13,461 bases of DNA. Origin: an uncultured Selenomonadaceae bacterium. Lineage in GTDB: Bacteria; Bacillota; Negativicutes; Selenomonadales; Selenomonadaceae. The notes beneath the pieces are model-generated. The model saw nothing but the letters and a program-made list of their open reading frames with translations, ran no database searches and was not told the DNA's origin. Numbering within the stretch: position 1 is the first letter of the stretch; every line of letters begins with the position of its first letter. Where the stretch lies: assembly GCA_905236255.1 (NCBI GenBank), contig CAJOPK010000077.1:1-13461 (forward strand), written 5' to 3'. Positions 1 to 8,725 of the stretch are shown here, piece by piece. The position numbers were made by a program, and so were the translations under genes.

Positions 1-228
1 CACACCGTCGGTCTGTCGTTTCTGTGTTAAACGGCACAAACACCTTTTTGATTATATTAAATAAATAATCAAATTGCAATATTTTTAGCATTTTTAGTGA
101 CTATACGGTCGTTTCATAAATTTTACGGCCAATTATCTCTGCCGGTCGTTTCCAAAAGTTTGAAATTAAATTTCAGATCGGCGGTTAAGTTTTGAGTTTG
201 TGAAACTGCCTGTTGTTTTCGCCGGCTT
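1..228. other. Gene-free AT-rich stretch downstream of htpX
   Basis: I see no convincing coding region here. All plus frames entering from the window edge stop within about 70 bases, so at most a short C-terminal tail of an upstream gene could lie at 1-68. The stretch contains an AT-rich inverted repeat (47-55 with 65-73) and three copies of GTCGTTTC (15-22, 108-115, 145-152), each noted separately. A short inverted repeat AGTTT/AAACT (about 195-207) lies just past the htpX stop but has no run of T after it, so it is not a clear terminator. Confidence 0.5.
47..73. repeat. AT-rich inverted repeat (possible weak terminator)
   Basis: TTTGATTAT-type arms of 9 bases (47-55 and 65-73) flank a 9-base spacer and could form a hairpin. 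On the minus strand the hairpin is followed by A residues, and on the plus strand by a mixed sequence reaching TTTTT at about 82-86. Because the stem is almost all A-T pairs it would be weak. It could be a poor terminator for a gene entering from the left or simply AT-rich spacer. Confidence 0.3.
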
Positions 229-1098
229 TCAGTTCAATAAGCGCATATTGCTTGCCTGCTCACGCAAACGGGCTATTCTGTCCTCGGTTGCCGGGTGAGT
301 CGAAAACAATCCCGTTAAGAATTTTTTCGAGTTCTCCAGCGGATTTACTATAAACATATGCGCGGTTGCCGTGCCGGCTTGGGGCATGGGAGTATAATTC
401 CGGGCATAATATTCAATCTTTTCCAGCGCGCTTGCCAAATACATGGGATTGCCGCAAATTTCGCCGCCGCTTTTGTCGGCATCATATTCGCGGGAACGGG
501 AAATTGCCATTTGAATAAGCATTGCCGCAAAAGGTGCGACTATTGCGGTGACGATAAATCCCAAAGCTCCGCCGCGCTCATCGTCCGAAGAACGCGTTCC
601 GAAAATTGCTCCCCATTGAACAATCTGCGCAAAAAGGGAAATTACACCCGCCATTGAGGCGGCTATTGTGGAAATTAAAATATCGCGGTGTTTGACGTGG
701 CTGAGTTCATGACCCAAAACGCCGGAGAGTTCGTTATAATCCAACGCCCTCATTATTCCGGTCGTCACGGCAACAGCCGCGTGTGAAGGATTTCTTCCGG
801 TTGCAAAAGCGTTGGGTACGTCACTTTCGATAACGTAAACACGCGGCATCGGCAGACCGGCTTTGTTTGCGAGAGTTTCGACGAGATTGTAAAGTTGCGG
901 CGCATCTCCCGCAGAAACTTCCCGCGCATTGTAAGATTTCAAAACCATGGTATCGCTGAACCAATAACCGAAAAAATTCATTCCCACCGAAAGTATCAGC
1001 ATTATCAATGCTCCGCCGTCACCGCCGACAAAACCGCCGACGGCAACCATGACACCGGTCAAAAGTGCCATCAAAATCATTGTCTTAAAAATATTCAT
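229..1098 (-). CDS. htpX: HtpX membrane-bound zinc metalloprotease (M48B)
   Basis: HtpX is an inner-membrane zinc protease that clips misfolded membrane proteins and works alongside FtsH in envelope quality control. The 289-residue product has two N-terminal membrane segments (about 5-22 and 28-46) and the zinc motif HELSH at 130-134. A second hydrophobic pair lies at about 143-162 and 179-198. The third-ligand motif SREYDAD at 201-207 supplies the glutamate at 204. Length and order match the family, which is usually 280-300 residues. I chose the ATG at 1098 (MNIFKT...) because HtpX proteins typically begin this way. It lacks a clear Shine-Dalgarno sequence, however, and an in-frame TTG at 1146 has GGAAG 11 bases upstream and would add 16 residues. 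The gene is transcribed away from the sensor gene on its right. Confidence 0.95.
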   Translation of the reverse strand: MNIFKTMILMALLTGVMVAVGGFVGGDGGALIMLILSVGMNFFGYWFSDTMVLKSYNAREVSAGDAPQLYNLVETLANKAGLPMPRVYVIESDVPNAFATGRNPSHAAVAVTTGIMRALDYNELSGVLGHELSHVKHRDILISTIAASMAGVISLFAQIVQWGAIFGTRSSDDERGGALGFIVTAIVAPFAAMLIQMAISRSREYDADKSGGEICGNPMYLASALEKIEYYARNYTPMPQAGTATAHMFIVNPLENSKKFLTGLFSTHPATEDRIARLREQASNMRLLN

Positions 1099-1233
1099 GA
1101 CTTTGCCGAATTTGTATAAACAAATCCGCCGTTCACTTCCTTTCAATTCAAAAATTTCTTCCGGGAAAAGATTTTCGGAAAAAATTTACAAATTACAATT
1201 TTTGTTTTAAACTATCAGCGTTTCTCGGATACA

Positions 1234-1262
1234 GTTATAACCGTTTACATATTTTTTTGCAA
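1234..1262 (-). promoter_or_regulatory. Candidate htpX promoter with a small palindrome
   Basis: On the minus strand TTGCAA (1262-1257) and TATAAC (1239-1234) are separated by 17 bases, giving 4/6 and 5/6 matches to the sigma-A -35 and -10 boxes. The -10 box sits inside the palindrome GTTATAAC (1234-1241), which extends imperfectly to AC-GTTATAAC-GT. The palindrome lies between two divergent genes and could be an operator. I found no equally good -35 box for the plus-strand gene. This is pattern matching only. Confidence 0.35.
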
Positions 1263-1293
1263 GGAAAAAATATTTTTGAAAAGGGGAAGCAAT

Positions 1294-4110
1294 TTGAAAA
1301 AAATTCTTTTCACAATCACAATTATTTTAAGCATCTGCATAAACGTTTCCGCTCAAACAAAATTGCGCGTGGGATATATTCCGGAAACCGGGTTTATCGA
1401 GTCGGATCGAATCGGTCATTTGACCGGCTACGGTTACGAATACATGGAATTTCTTGCCCGATACGGAAATTGGAAATTTGAATACGTCCCCTGTACTACT
1501 TGGAACGAATGTAACGAAAAACTTCAGGCCGGCTTGATTGACGTTTTGCCTGCCATGCCCGGAGATTACAGATCTTTGCAAAACGTGATTCGCACGGATC
1601 ACGTTATCGGGCGTTTTCCCATGCATCTTGTTACCCGCGACGGTACGACAAAACCTTCAATGAAAATCGGCACCATTCCGGCAAATGCTCCGATTCCTTC
1701 ATTCGCGAAAGTTGCACAATCCGAAGGATTTTCTTACGAACTTGTAAGTTATCCCCTCTTTTACGATATGGAGGAGGCTTTTACTCGCGGCGAAATTGAC
1801 GGATACATTTCCTCAATGACAAGACCGAATAAAGCAAAAAACGTTGCCGCGATTTTTGACAGGCAAAGTTACAGACTTTTGGTAAGACCGGACAGGAAAG
1901 ATTTGCTTGCCGCCATGAATGTTGCGATGGACGCAATGCTTATGGATCAGCCGAACATCAGAAACAGATTGAACGACAAATATTTGAGGAGCGGCGGATT
2001 TCCGCTGATTTTGACCAGCCCGGAAAAAGAATATCTCAAACAAAAAAAGAAACTCAAAACCGCAATAATGATGTATGAAAAACCTTACGCTTATTATGAA
2101 GGCGGGGAATTGCGCGGAGTGATTCCGTATATTTTGAGAGAAATTTCCCGCGAATTGAATATCAAAATTGAAATTGCCGAAACCAAAAGTCCGGAAGAGG
2201 CTCTGCAACTTATTCGCGGCGGGACGATTGATTTTGTTGCGGATATTGTCTGCGATTTCAGCTGGGCGGAAAATTATAACATGGCTCCCACTCAATCATT
2301 TTTGAATCTTGATTACGTTCCGGTCAGCAGAACCGATGCATCGCCGAACAACGCCGGAATTGTCGCCTGTGCGGAAGATTTGCTTTATACGCCGAATTTT
2401 ATTTTTCCGCGCTATCCGGAAGAAAGACGTTTGCTGCTTTCGGATTTGCGGGAATGTTTTCTTGCCGTAAGTGAAGGGCGGGCGGATATTCTTTTTGCTC
2501 CGCGCAGTGAAATTCCGTATTTTATTGAGGATACCGGAACTTACAATTTGGAAGTCGGCGCGGAAAGCAGTTTTTCGGATTCTTTGAGTTTGGGCGTTTA
2601 TACCGGCGCGGATCAAAGACTTTGGCGGATTTTGGATAAAGAAGTAAATCATTTGGACATCGTAAAAATTCGCGCCGCCGTCAACGACGATATGAATGTT
2701 TCTTCCGGCAGATTGACTCCCCGCCAACTTATTTACAAGCATCCCCTGAAAGTCATGGCGGCGTTTTTGATTTTGCTTTTGATAATTGCGACGATCGCCC
2801 GGTACCGGCTCAAGGTCAATCAAAAAAATATCGACAAAGTCAGAAAAATTGCTTACACGGATTCCGGAACCGGACTGCCGAATTTAACCCAACTTAACGA
2901 CGAATTGCCCGAATTTTATGCAAAGATTGAAGACCCGGAAGAAGATCATCTGTATATCGTCGCTTTTTCCTGCGAAAAGGATTTCGGAAATTCGTCCACT
3001 TATTCCGGCGAATTGAGGATAAATCACATAAAGCACATGGCGGAAGAATTAAATTCCCTGCCGGAAATTGTCTTGACGGCGGCGGATGAAGATACCGATT
3101 TAATCAGCGTTGCAAGGGGAAAAAATACTTCCGAAATTTCAAGAATTGCCCGCGAAATTATCAGAAAATGCGCTTACGCCGAAACCAAAGACGCAAGGAT
3201 TTTACTTCACATACGCGCCGGAATTTGTGAAGTAAATCCGAAAAATTTCCCGGAAAGCATCAAATGCGCTCAAATTGCCCGGCGCAGGGCAAAAAACGAC
3301 GTTCTGATTTTTGATTCGCAATTTTCGGAAACGCTTGAATTTGAAAATCAAATTGAAAGCAAAATGTATGACGCTCTGAAAAATTCGGAATTTCAATCTC
3401 TTTATCAGGTCGAATATGACATAGCGACGGGCAAGACAATCGGGGCGGAAGCTTTTATTCGCTGGCAAAGTCCGGAACTCGGTTTTCTCCTGCCGAACAA
3501 ATTTTTGCCGGTCTTTGAAAGGAACGGCTTTATAAATTCGGTTGACCATTTTATTTTGGAAGAAGTCTGCCGCCTTCAGAAAAAAAGACTTGAGGAAGGC
3601 AAAGAACTTTTGCCGATTGCCGTAAACCAGTCAAAACTTCATTTCACCGAAGAAGATTATCTTGCGAAAGTCAAAAAAATCGTTTCAAAGTATAATCTTC
3701 CGAAAAACGTCCTGAAACTTGAATTTCCGGAATCCGCTTTTGAAGGAATGTTGCAGAGCGACAATGCAAAGAGAGTCGTAAATATTTTGAACAATCTTCA
3801 CAAGCTCGGACTTAAAATTACTCTCGACGATTTCGGCTCCGGATATTTTTCCCACAAGTTTTTCAATCTTCTGCCGGTTGACGAAATTAAAATAGACCGT
3901 TCGCTTTTGTATTCGGCAAAAAATTCGGAACGCATGCGCGGAATTTTGGAAAATTTTGTTTCGCTCGGCAACAAACTCGGAATTGACGTAATTTGTGCCG
4001 GGATTGAAACTCACGATCAGGAAAAGTTGCTTTTGAAATACGGCTGCAAATACGGACAAGGTTTTATAAAAGCCGATCTGATAAACGCGGAAGATTTTGC
4101 AAACTTGTAA
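1294..4110 (+). CDS. Membrane sensor: tandem SBP_bac_3, degenerate GGDEF and EAL domains
   Basis: This is probably a membrane receptor that senses a small molecule outside the membrane and acts on c-di-GMP signalling inside. The 938-residue product has a signal peptide (about 1-20, cleavage after VSA) and two solute-binding modules (about 22-241 and 250-455). A membrane segment follows at 485-504, then a degenerate GGDEF (about 519-675) and an EAL module (about 690-935). The GGDEF keeps the AYTD-x-x-TGLPN start but has no GG(D/E)EF signature. The EAL keeps E719 (EAFIRW), N772, E810 and E813 (EFPES), DDFG at 845-848, K866, D868 and the QGF glutamine. The first glutamate of AEGVE is alanine (A902, CAGIET), so catalysis is doubtful. 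I chose the TTG at 1294 because AGGGGA (1282-1287) is well placed before it. A TTG at 1276 is possible and adds 6 residues. recJ starts 25 bases downstream. Confidence 0.9.
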   Translation: MKKILFTITIILSICINVSAQTKLRVGYIPETGFIESDRIGHLTGYGYEYMEFLARYGNWKFEYVPCTTWNECNEKLQAGLIDVLPAMPGDYRSLQNVIRTDHVIGRFPMHLVTRDGTTKPSMKIGTIPANAPIPSFAKVAQSEGFSYELVSYPLFYDMEEAFTRGEIDGYISSMTRPNKAKNVAAIFDRQSYRLLVRPDRKDLLAAMNVAMDAMLMDQPNIRNRLNDKYLRSGGFPLILTSPEKEYLKQKKKLKTAIMMYEKPYAYYEGGELRGVIPYILREISRELNIKIEIAETKSPEEALQLIRGGTIDFVADIVCDFSWAENYNMAPTQSFLNLDYVPVSRTDASPNNAGIVACAEDLLYTPNFIFPRYPEERRLLLSDLRECFLAVSEGRADILFAPRSEIPYFIEDTGTYNLEVGAESSFSDSLSLGVYTGADQRLWRILDKEVNHLDIVKIRAAVNDDMNVSSGRLTPRQLIYKHPLKVMAAFLILLLIIATIARYRLKVNQKNIDKVRKIAYTDSGTGLPNLTQLNDELPEFYAKIEDPEEDHLYIVAFSCEKDFGNSSTYSGELRINHIKHMAEELNSLPEIVLTAADEDTDLISVARGKNTSEISRIAREIIRKCAYAETKDARILLHIRAGICEVNPKNFPESIKCAQIARRRAKNDVLIFDSQFSETLEFENQIESKMYDALKNSEFQSLYQVEYDIATGKTIGAEAFIRWQSPELGFLLPNKFLPVFERNGFINSVDHFILEEVCRLQKKRLEEGKELLPIAVNQSKLHFTEEDYLAKVKKIVSKYNLPKNVLKLEFPESAFEGMLQSDNAKRVVNILNNLHKLGLKITLDDFGSGYFSHKFFNLLPVDEIKIDRSLLYSAKNSERMRGILENFVSLGNKLGIDVICAGIETHDQEKLLLKYGCKYGQGFIKADLINAEDFANL

Positions 4111-4117
4111 AAATTTT

Positions 4118-4125
4118 GAGGGGTG
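4118..4125 (+). promoter_or_regulatory. recJ ribosome binding site
   Basis: GAGGGGTG lies 10-12 bases before the ATG at 4136 and decides that start over the in-frame ATG at 4097. The upstream ATG lies inside the end of the sensor gene and has no Shine-Dalgarno sequence. An adjacent second ATG at 4139 is also possible. Confidence 0.6.
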
Positions 4126-4135
4126 CAATTTAAAA

Positions 4136-6133
4136 ATGATGAAAAAATGGATTGTTGCGAAAGACGACGAAAACCTTGTCACAAAAATCAAAAATGAACT
4201 TGAATTAAACGAACTTACCGCAAAAATTTTGGTTCATCGCGGAATAAAAGATGCGAAAACCGCAAGAGAATTTTTGTATCCGGAAACGGAAGGAAAATTT
4301 TATGATCCGTTTTTGATGAAGGGAATGACCGAAACCGTCGAAAGAATTTCCCGCGCCTTTGAAAACAACGAAAAAATTTGTGTTTACGGGGATTACGACG
4401 TTGACGGAATTTCGGCAACTTCAATTTTGCTCAAGACTTTCAAAAGTTTGGGGAAGGAAGTCGATTTTTATATCCCGGACAGATCCGAAGGTTACGGCTT
4501 GAATAAAGAGGCTTTGAAAAAAATTGCGGAATCCGGTACGACTTTGCTGATAACGGTCGATTGCGGAATTTCAAATGCCGAAGAGATTCGCACGGTCAAG
4601 GGAAGGACGGACGTTATCGTAACGGATCACCACCTTCTGCCGCTTAAAGAAAATCGCGAGGCTTACGCAATAATAGACACTCAACAACCGGGCTGCAATT
4701 ATCCGGAAAAAAATCTTTGCGGAGCCGGAGTTGCCTTCAAAATTTCGCAGGCACTTTTGCAAAAATTCAAGGGCATTGATTTTGCGACGAATACGACCAA
4801 CATTGAAATTGCCGCGCTCGCAACCGTTGCCGATATTGTTCCGCTGACCGGCGAAAATCGGAAAATCGTCAAACACGGCTTGAAAGAAATGCGCGTTACA
4901 AAATGTCCGGGACTTGCCGCGCTTGTCGAAATTTCCGGACTCAAAGATCATAAAATCGGCACGGGAGATGTCGGTTTTAAAATTGCTCCGCGCTTAAATG
5001 CCGTCGGGCGGCTGAAATCCGCAACCGTCGGCGTGGAACTTTTGATGACGGAGGACGAAACTCTTGCAAAAGATCTTGCCGCCGAATTGGACGAATGTAA
5101 CAGGGAACGAAAAGAACTTGAAAACGAAATTTTGATTGAAGCGGAAAAGCAGGTTCAAAAAATGCGCGAAGAGTCCGGCGGAAATTTGTCGTCGCTTGTA
5201 ATTTCCGGCAAAAATTGGACTTCGGGAGTTGTCGGATTGGCGGCATCCCGGCTTGTCGAAAAATATAATTTGCCGGCGATTGTAATTTCCGAATCCGATG
5301 GAATTTCCACCGCCTCCTGCAGAAGTATTCCGAAACTTCACATGAAAAATGCGCTTGACGAATTTTCCGGAATTTTTGAAAGGTACGGCGGTCATTCGCA
5401 GGCGGCGGGCTTTTCGATTAAAACGGAACTTGTCCCGGAATTTCGTCGGCGTTTTGACGAATACGTTTCAAGGATTTTGAGCGATGAAGATTTTCGACCG
5501 ATTTTGAAAATTGACGCGCTTGTTTCTCCGGAAAATGTCACATTTGAAATTGCAAGGGAATTGGAAAAATTTGAGCCTTACGGGCCGGGCAATCCGCGCC
5601 CGGTTTTTGCCTGCAAAAATGTTTCCGGGAAAAATGCCCGGTCAATGGGCGGCGACGGTACCCATTTGGGTTTTGACATTGTTACGAAAAACGGGAATAT
5701 TCCGGCGGTCGCGTGGAGTTCGGCGAATTTGAAAAATTTGGTTGATTCGGAAAAATTTGATCTTGCTTATCAACCGGAAATTGACGAATGGAACGGAAAA
5801 TTTACTTTAAAATGTATGGTAAATTCTTTGGAGCCGGCAGCGGAAAGTGCCGCAGCTCCGGACGGAGAAATTTTGAGAAACATTTACAAAACTTTGATGC
5901 TTGCAAGTCAAAACGATGATTCTTTCGATTCCGGCGAACTTGTCGAACTTTACAACGAATATTATCCGGATAAAAAGATTTCGTTTTATGCGTTTTCGAT
6001 TGCGATTGAAATTTTTCGGGAATTGGGACTTTTGAATATCAACGAAGAAAATTCCACTTTCAAACTTTCGGAAAAAAAAGAAAAGCGTGATCTCAAAAAT
6101 TCACGCACGTTCAGATTGGAAATCGGAAATTGA
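4136..6133 (+). CDS. recJ: Single-stranded-DNA-specific exonuclease RecJ
   Basis: RecJ degrades single-stranded DNA 5' to 3' in recombination, base-excision and mismatch repair. The 665-residue product has the DHH phosphoesterase motifs in order: DYDVDG (86-91), VDCGISN (141-147), VTDHH (162-166) and the aspartate of ATVADIVP (about 229-236). NAVGRL follows at 288-293. The DHHA1 domain carries GGHSQAAGFS at 418-427, and an OB-fold-like region (about 457-565) contains FEPYGPGNPRP. The C-terminal tail of about 90 residues (576-665) is absent from the short proteobacterial form and resembles the helical extension of the longer Bacillota RecJ proteins. All catalytic motifs are intact. The 25-base gap after the sensor gene suggests they share a transcript. 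I see no functional link between them. Confidence 0.96.
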   Translation: MMKKWIVAKDDENLVTKIKNELELNELTAKILVHRGIKDAKTAREFLYPETEGKFYDPFLMKGMTETVERISRAFENNEKICVYGDYDVDGISATSILLKTFKSLGKEVDFYIPDRSEGYGLNKEALKKIAESGTTLLITVDCGISNAEEIRTVKGRTDVIVTDHHLLPLKENREAYAIIDTQQPGCNYPEKNLCGAGVAFKISQALLQKFKGIDFATNTTNIEIAALATVADIVPLTGENRKIVKHGLKEMRVTKCPGLAALVEISGLKDHKIGTGDVGFKIAPRLNAVGRLKSATVGVELLMTEDETLAKDLAAELDECNRERKELENEILIEAEKQVQKMREESGGNLSSLVISGKNWTSGVVGLAASRLVEKYNLPAIVISESDGISTASCRSIPKLHMKNALDEFSGIFERYGGHSQAAGFSIKTELVPEFRRRFDEYVSRILSDEDFRPILKIDALVSPENVTFEIARELEKFEPYGPGNPRPVFACKNVSGKNARSMGGDGTHLGFDIVTKNGNIPAVAWSSANLKNLVDSEKFDLAYQPEIDEWNGKFTLKCMVNSLEPAAESAAAPDGEILRNIYKTLMLASQNDDSFDSGELVELYNEYYPDKKISFYAFSIAIEIFRELGLLNINEENSTFKLSEKKEKRDLKNSRTFRLEIGN

Positions 6134-6157
6134 CATACCTTTTTTGTTGAGGACAAT
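6130..6157 (+). promoter_or_regulatory. Candidate promoter for aroF, overlapping the recJ stop
   Basis: TTGACA (6130-6135) is a perfect -35 box and spans the recJ stop codon. GACAAT (6152-6157), 16 bases further on, matches 4 of 6 positions of the -10 box. Transcription from here would give a leader of roughly 100 bases before the aroF start. The good -35 match could be chance in AT-rich sequence. Confidence 0.35.
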
Positions 6158-6210
6158 TTTTGCAGGGAATTTAAAATTTTGGCAGAAACTTTCGTTCGGA
6201 ATTTTTTCGA

Positions 6211-6256
6211 TCGGGTATTGTTTGCCCGAAATCTTCTTACAAATTCCGGAAGGAAG
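6211..6256 (+). promoter_or_regulatory. aroF leader with possible hairpins and Shine-Dalgarno site
   Basis: TCGGGT (6211-6216) can pair with GCCCGA (6224-6229), with one G-U pair and a 7-base loop. CTTCTT (6233-6238) can pair with AGGAAG (6251-6256), which is the aroF Shine-Dalgarno sequence, 9 bases before the ATG at 6266. Such pairing could hide the ribosome site. There is no T run, so this is not an intrinsic terminator, and I see no T-box or known riboswitch core. Any regulatory role is speculation from base pairing. Confidence 0.25.
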
Positions 6257-6265
6257 TTTTATTTT

Positions 6266-7294
6266 ATGGTTATTATCATGACTCCCGATGCGAGTCGGGA
6301 AAATATTGCGGAAGTCATAAAAGCCGTTGAGAGTGTCGGTCTTGAAGGCAAAATTATGGAGGGTTCGCAACAAAAAATTATCGGCGTAATCGGCGACAAG
6401 ACAAAACTTGCATCCGTTGCGGTCGATGCCCTGCCCGGCGTTGAAAGCAGCGTCGCAATTTCAAAAAGTTACAAACTTGCAAGCCGGGAATTTCATCCGC
6501 AGTCAAGCATTATCGATGTTGACGGAATAAAAATCGGCGGCGATGAGCCGGTTGTCATGGCGGGTCCCTGTGCCGTCGAAAGTCGCGAACAACTTTTTGA
6601 GGCGGCTGATATAGTTAAATCATTCGGCGCACAATTTCTGCGCGGCGGTGCTTACAAGCCCAGAACTTCACCCTATTCTTTTCAAGGGCTTGAAGTCGTC
6701 GGCTTGAAATATCTTGCCGAAGCCCGCGAACGTACCGGCTTGAAAATCGTCACGGAAGTTACGACGGTCGAAGGAATTGCTCCGGTTGCGGAATATGCGG
6801 ATATGTTGCAGATCGGGGCGCGCAATATGCAAAATTTCGGTCTGCTCAAAGAAGTCGGCAAATGCAAAAAACCGATACTTCTCAAGCGCGGTCTTGCCGC
6901 AACGATTGACGAATGGCTTAACGCCGCCGAATACATAATGAACGAAGGAAATCCCAATGTCGTTCTCTGCGAAAGAGGAATAAGAACTTACGAAACTTAC
7001 ACGCGAAATACTCTCGATTTAAGTGCGGTTGCGGCAATAAAACATTTGTCACATTTGCCGATAATCGTGGATCCCAGTCACGGCACCGGAAAATGGAGAA
7101 TGGTAAAACCGATGGCATTTGCGGCAATCGCGGCGGGTGCCGACGGTTTGATGACGGAAGTGCATCCCAATCCGGCAAAAGCACTTTCCGACGGCCCGCA
7201 GTCACTCACTCCGGAAAATTTCAAGGAACTCATGGAAGGCGTAAAAAAACTTTCAAAATTCATGCGCGATGAAAATATGATTTTTGTCGGATAA
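6266..7294 (+). CDS. aroF: 3-deoxy-7-phosphoheptulonate (DAHP) synthase, type I beta with N-terminal regulatory domain
   Basis: This enzyme condenses phosphoenolpyruvate and erythrose 4-phosphate to DAHP, the first step of the shikimate pathway. The 342-residue product has a small ferredoxin-like N-terminal domain (about 1-75), which in the Thermotoga maritima enzyme binds tyrosine and phenylalanine for feedback control. A TIM barrel follows. Motifs are AGPCAVES (99-106), RGGAYKPRTSPYSFQG (126-141), QIGARNMQNF (182-191), LLKRG (205-209) and DPSHGTG (269-275). The likely metal ligands C102, H272, E298 and D309 are all present, and they fall at the same numbers as I recall for the Thermotoga enzyme. 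I chose the ATG at 6266 because of GGAAGGAAG 9 bases upstream and because it gives the usual family length. A longer frame from 6179 has no ribosome site. The next gene starts 18 bases downstream. Confidence 0.96.
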   Translation: MVIIMTPDASRENIAEVIKAVESVGLEGKIMEGSQQKIIGVIGDKTKLASVAVDALPGVESSVAISKSYKLASREFHPQSSIIDVDGIKIGGDEPVVMAGPCAVESREQLFEAADIVKSFGAQFLRGGAYKPRTSPYSFQGLEVVGLKYLAEARERTGLKIVTEVTTVEGIAPVAEYADMLQIGARNMQNFGLLKEVGKCKKPILLKRGLAATIDEWLNAAEYIMNEGNPNVVLCERGIRTYETYTRNTLDLSAVAAIKHLSHLPIIVDPSHGTGKWRMVKPMAFAAIAAGADGLMTEVHPNPAKALSDGPQSLTPENFKELMEGVKKLSKFMRDENMIFVG

Positions 7295-7312
7295 TTTGAA
7301 AGGAAAATCAAA

Positions 7313-8725
7313 ATGGCGGAAGTTTTGGAAAATGCGAAAAAACTTTTAAAATCCGGTCAACCGGAAAAGGCATTGGAGATTTTAAAGGAATTTTTGCCGG
7401 CGGCGGGCGAATCCGAAATTTGGAAATTTCATGAACTTATCGGCGCGGCATTTCATGATTTGTGCGACCCGGAAGGAGCCGCAAAAGCATATTTCAATGC
7501 GGCGATCGATGACAAAATTTTGAGAAGTCAGCGGGAACATTTTTCAAATTATCTCTTTGCCCTGCATTGGTTGCCGAATATCGACGAAGATTTTTTGAAG
7601 AACGAAACAAAAATTTATTCCGGTCTTTATCGCGATGCGGAAATTTTGCCGCCGCCGGATTTTAAAACCGATGCAAAAATTCACTGCGCTTTTATTGCGC
7701 CGCATTTTTGCGATTCTTCCGCCGCAAGATTTTACGAACATTTTTTGACGGATTTCGACCGGGAAAGATTCAAAGTCACGGCTTGGAGTTTGTCGAAGGA
7801 AGAAGATATTTTTACACAAAAAATCCGCCGTAATGTTGACGGATTTTTTGTGATCGAAGAAATGAATTTTGAGGAGGCGGCTTTAAAAATTCGCCGGGAA
7901 AAAGTCGACGTGTTGATTGATCTCGGCGGTCACACGGAAGGCGGAACCGCTCTGCAAATTGCCGCTTACAGACCGGCAAAAATTCAAATTTCCGCCGTCG
8001 GCTGGTTTGATTCGGTCGGTTGTCCGGGAATTGATTTTTATTTTTCGGATAAATTTTTGAGCGAATTTGCCGGCGAATACTTTTGCGAAAAAATTTTGCC
8101 GGTTGAAAATCTCTTTACATTTAATCCCAATCCGAAAATGATTCGCGCAAAAAAAATCTTGCGCCGTATACCGCACGAAAATTTTGTATTCGGAAGTCTT
8201 AACAATTTTATGAAAGTCACGGAAGAATATTTGAATTGTGTCCGGAAAATTTTGAACGAAATTCCGGACTCAAAAATTATTTTCCGGGATACGACCCCGC
8301 TTGAAAGTCGCCGAAAGAATTTTTTGCAAAGGCTTGAAAAATTCGGCTTGCCGCCGGGCAAAATTGAAGTCCGGCGCGGTGAAGATAATTTTTTTGAAGA
8401 TTATGCCGAAATTGATTTGATTTTGGACACTTTCCCATATCCCGGCGGAATGATGACCGCGCTGGCTCTTTATATGAATGTGCCGGTCGTAAATCTTTGC
8501 GGACGGCTCCATTCCGGGCGGCTCGGTGCCGATATGTTGAAAAAATCCGGGCTTGACGAATTGATTTTCAAAAATCCGGAAGATTACACAAAAGCCGCCG
8601 TCGAAATTGCAAAGGATAAAACTCGGCTTGAAAACCTGCGAAAAAAAATCGATGTCGAAAATCTTATCGACACCGATGCGTCCGTCAAAAATTTTTATGA
8701 CACTCTGAAAAATTTGTTCACTTGA
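7313..8725 (+). CDS. GT41 / SPINDLY-like O-GlcNAc-type glycosyltransferase with short TPR region
   Basis: This is probably a cytoplasmic glycosyltransferase that adds a sugar from a nucleotide donor to Ser/Thr of proteins, as in the O-GlcNAc transferase (OGT) family. The 470-residue product has a short helical TPR-like N-terminus (about 1-100). The catalytic part has DLGGHTEGG (203-211, His207), YRPAKIQIS (219-227), FGSLNNFMK (293-301, Lys301), DTFPYPGG (372-379) and VPVVNLCG..HSGRLG (390-405). His207 and Lys301 match the conserved His and Lys of OGT. A second active-site histidine near the start of the catalytic domain seems replaced (HFCDSSAARF, 131-140). Only one or two TPRs remain, far fewer than in typical OGT, so target choice may differ. 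AAAGGA lies 8 bases before the start, and aroF ends 18 bases upstream. The target protein is not evident, though flagellin or an adhesin would be typical. Confidence 0.85.
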   Translation: MAEVLENAKKLLKSGQPEKALEILKEFLPAAGESEIWKFHELIGAAFHDLCDPEGAAKAYFNAAIDDKILRSQREHFSNYLFALHWLPNIDEDFLKNETKIYSGLYRDAEILPPPDFKTDAKIHCAFIAPHFCDSSAARFYEHFLTDFDRERFKVTAWSLSKEEDIFTQKIRRNVDGFFVIEEMNFEEAALKIRREKVDVLIDLGGHTEGGTALQIAAYRPAKIQISAVGWFDSVGCPGIDFYFSDKFLSEFAGEYFCEKILPVENLFTFNPNPKMIRAKKILRRIPHENFVFGSLNNFMKVTEEYLNCVRKILNEIPDSKIIFRDTTPLESRRKNFLQRLEKFGLPPGKIEVRRGEDNFFEDYAEIDLILDTFPYPGGMMTALALYMNVPVVNLCGRLHSGRLGADMLKKSGLDELIFKNPEDYTKAAVEIAKDKTRLENLRKKIDVENLIDTDASVKNFYDTLKNLFT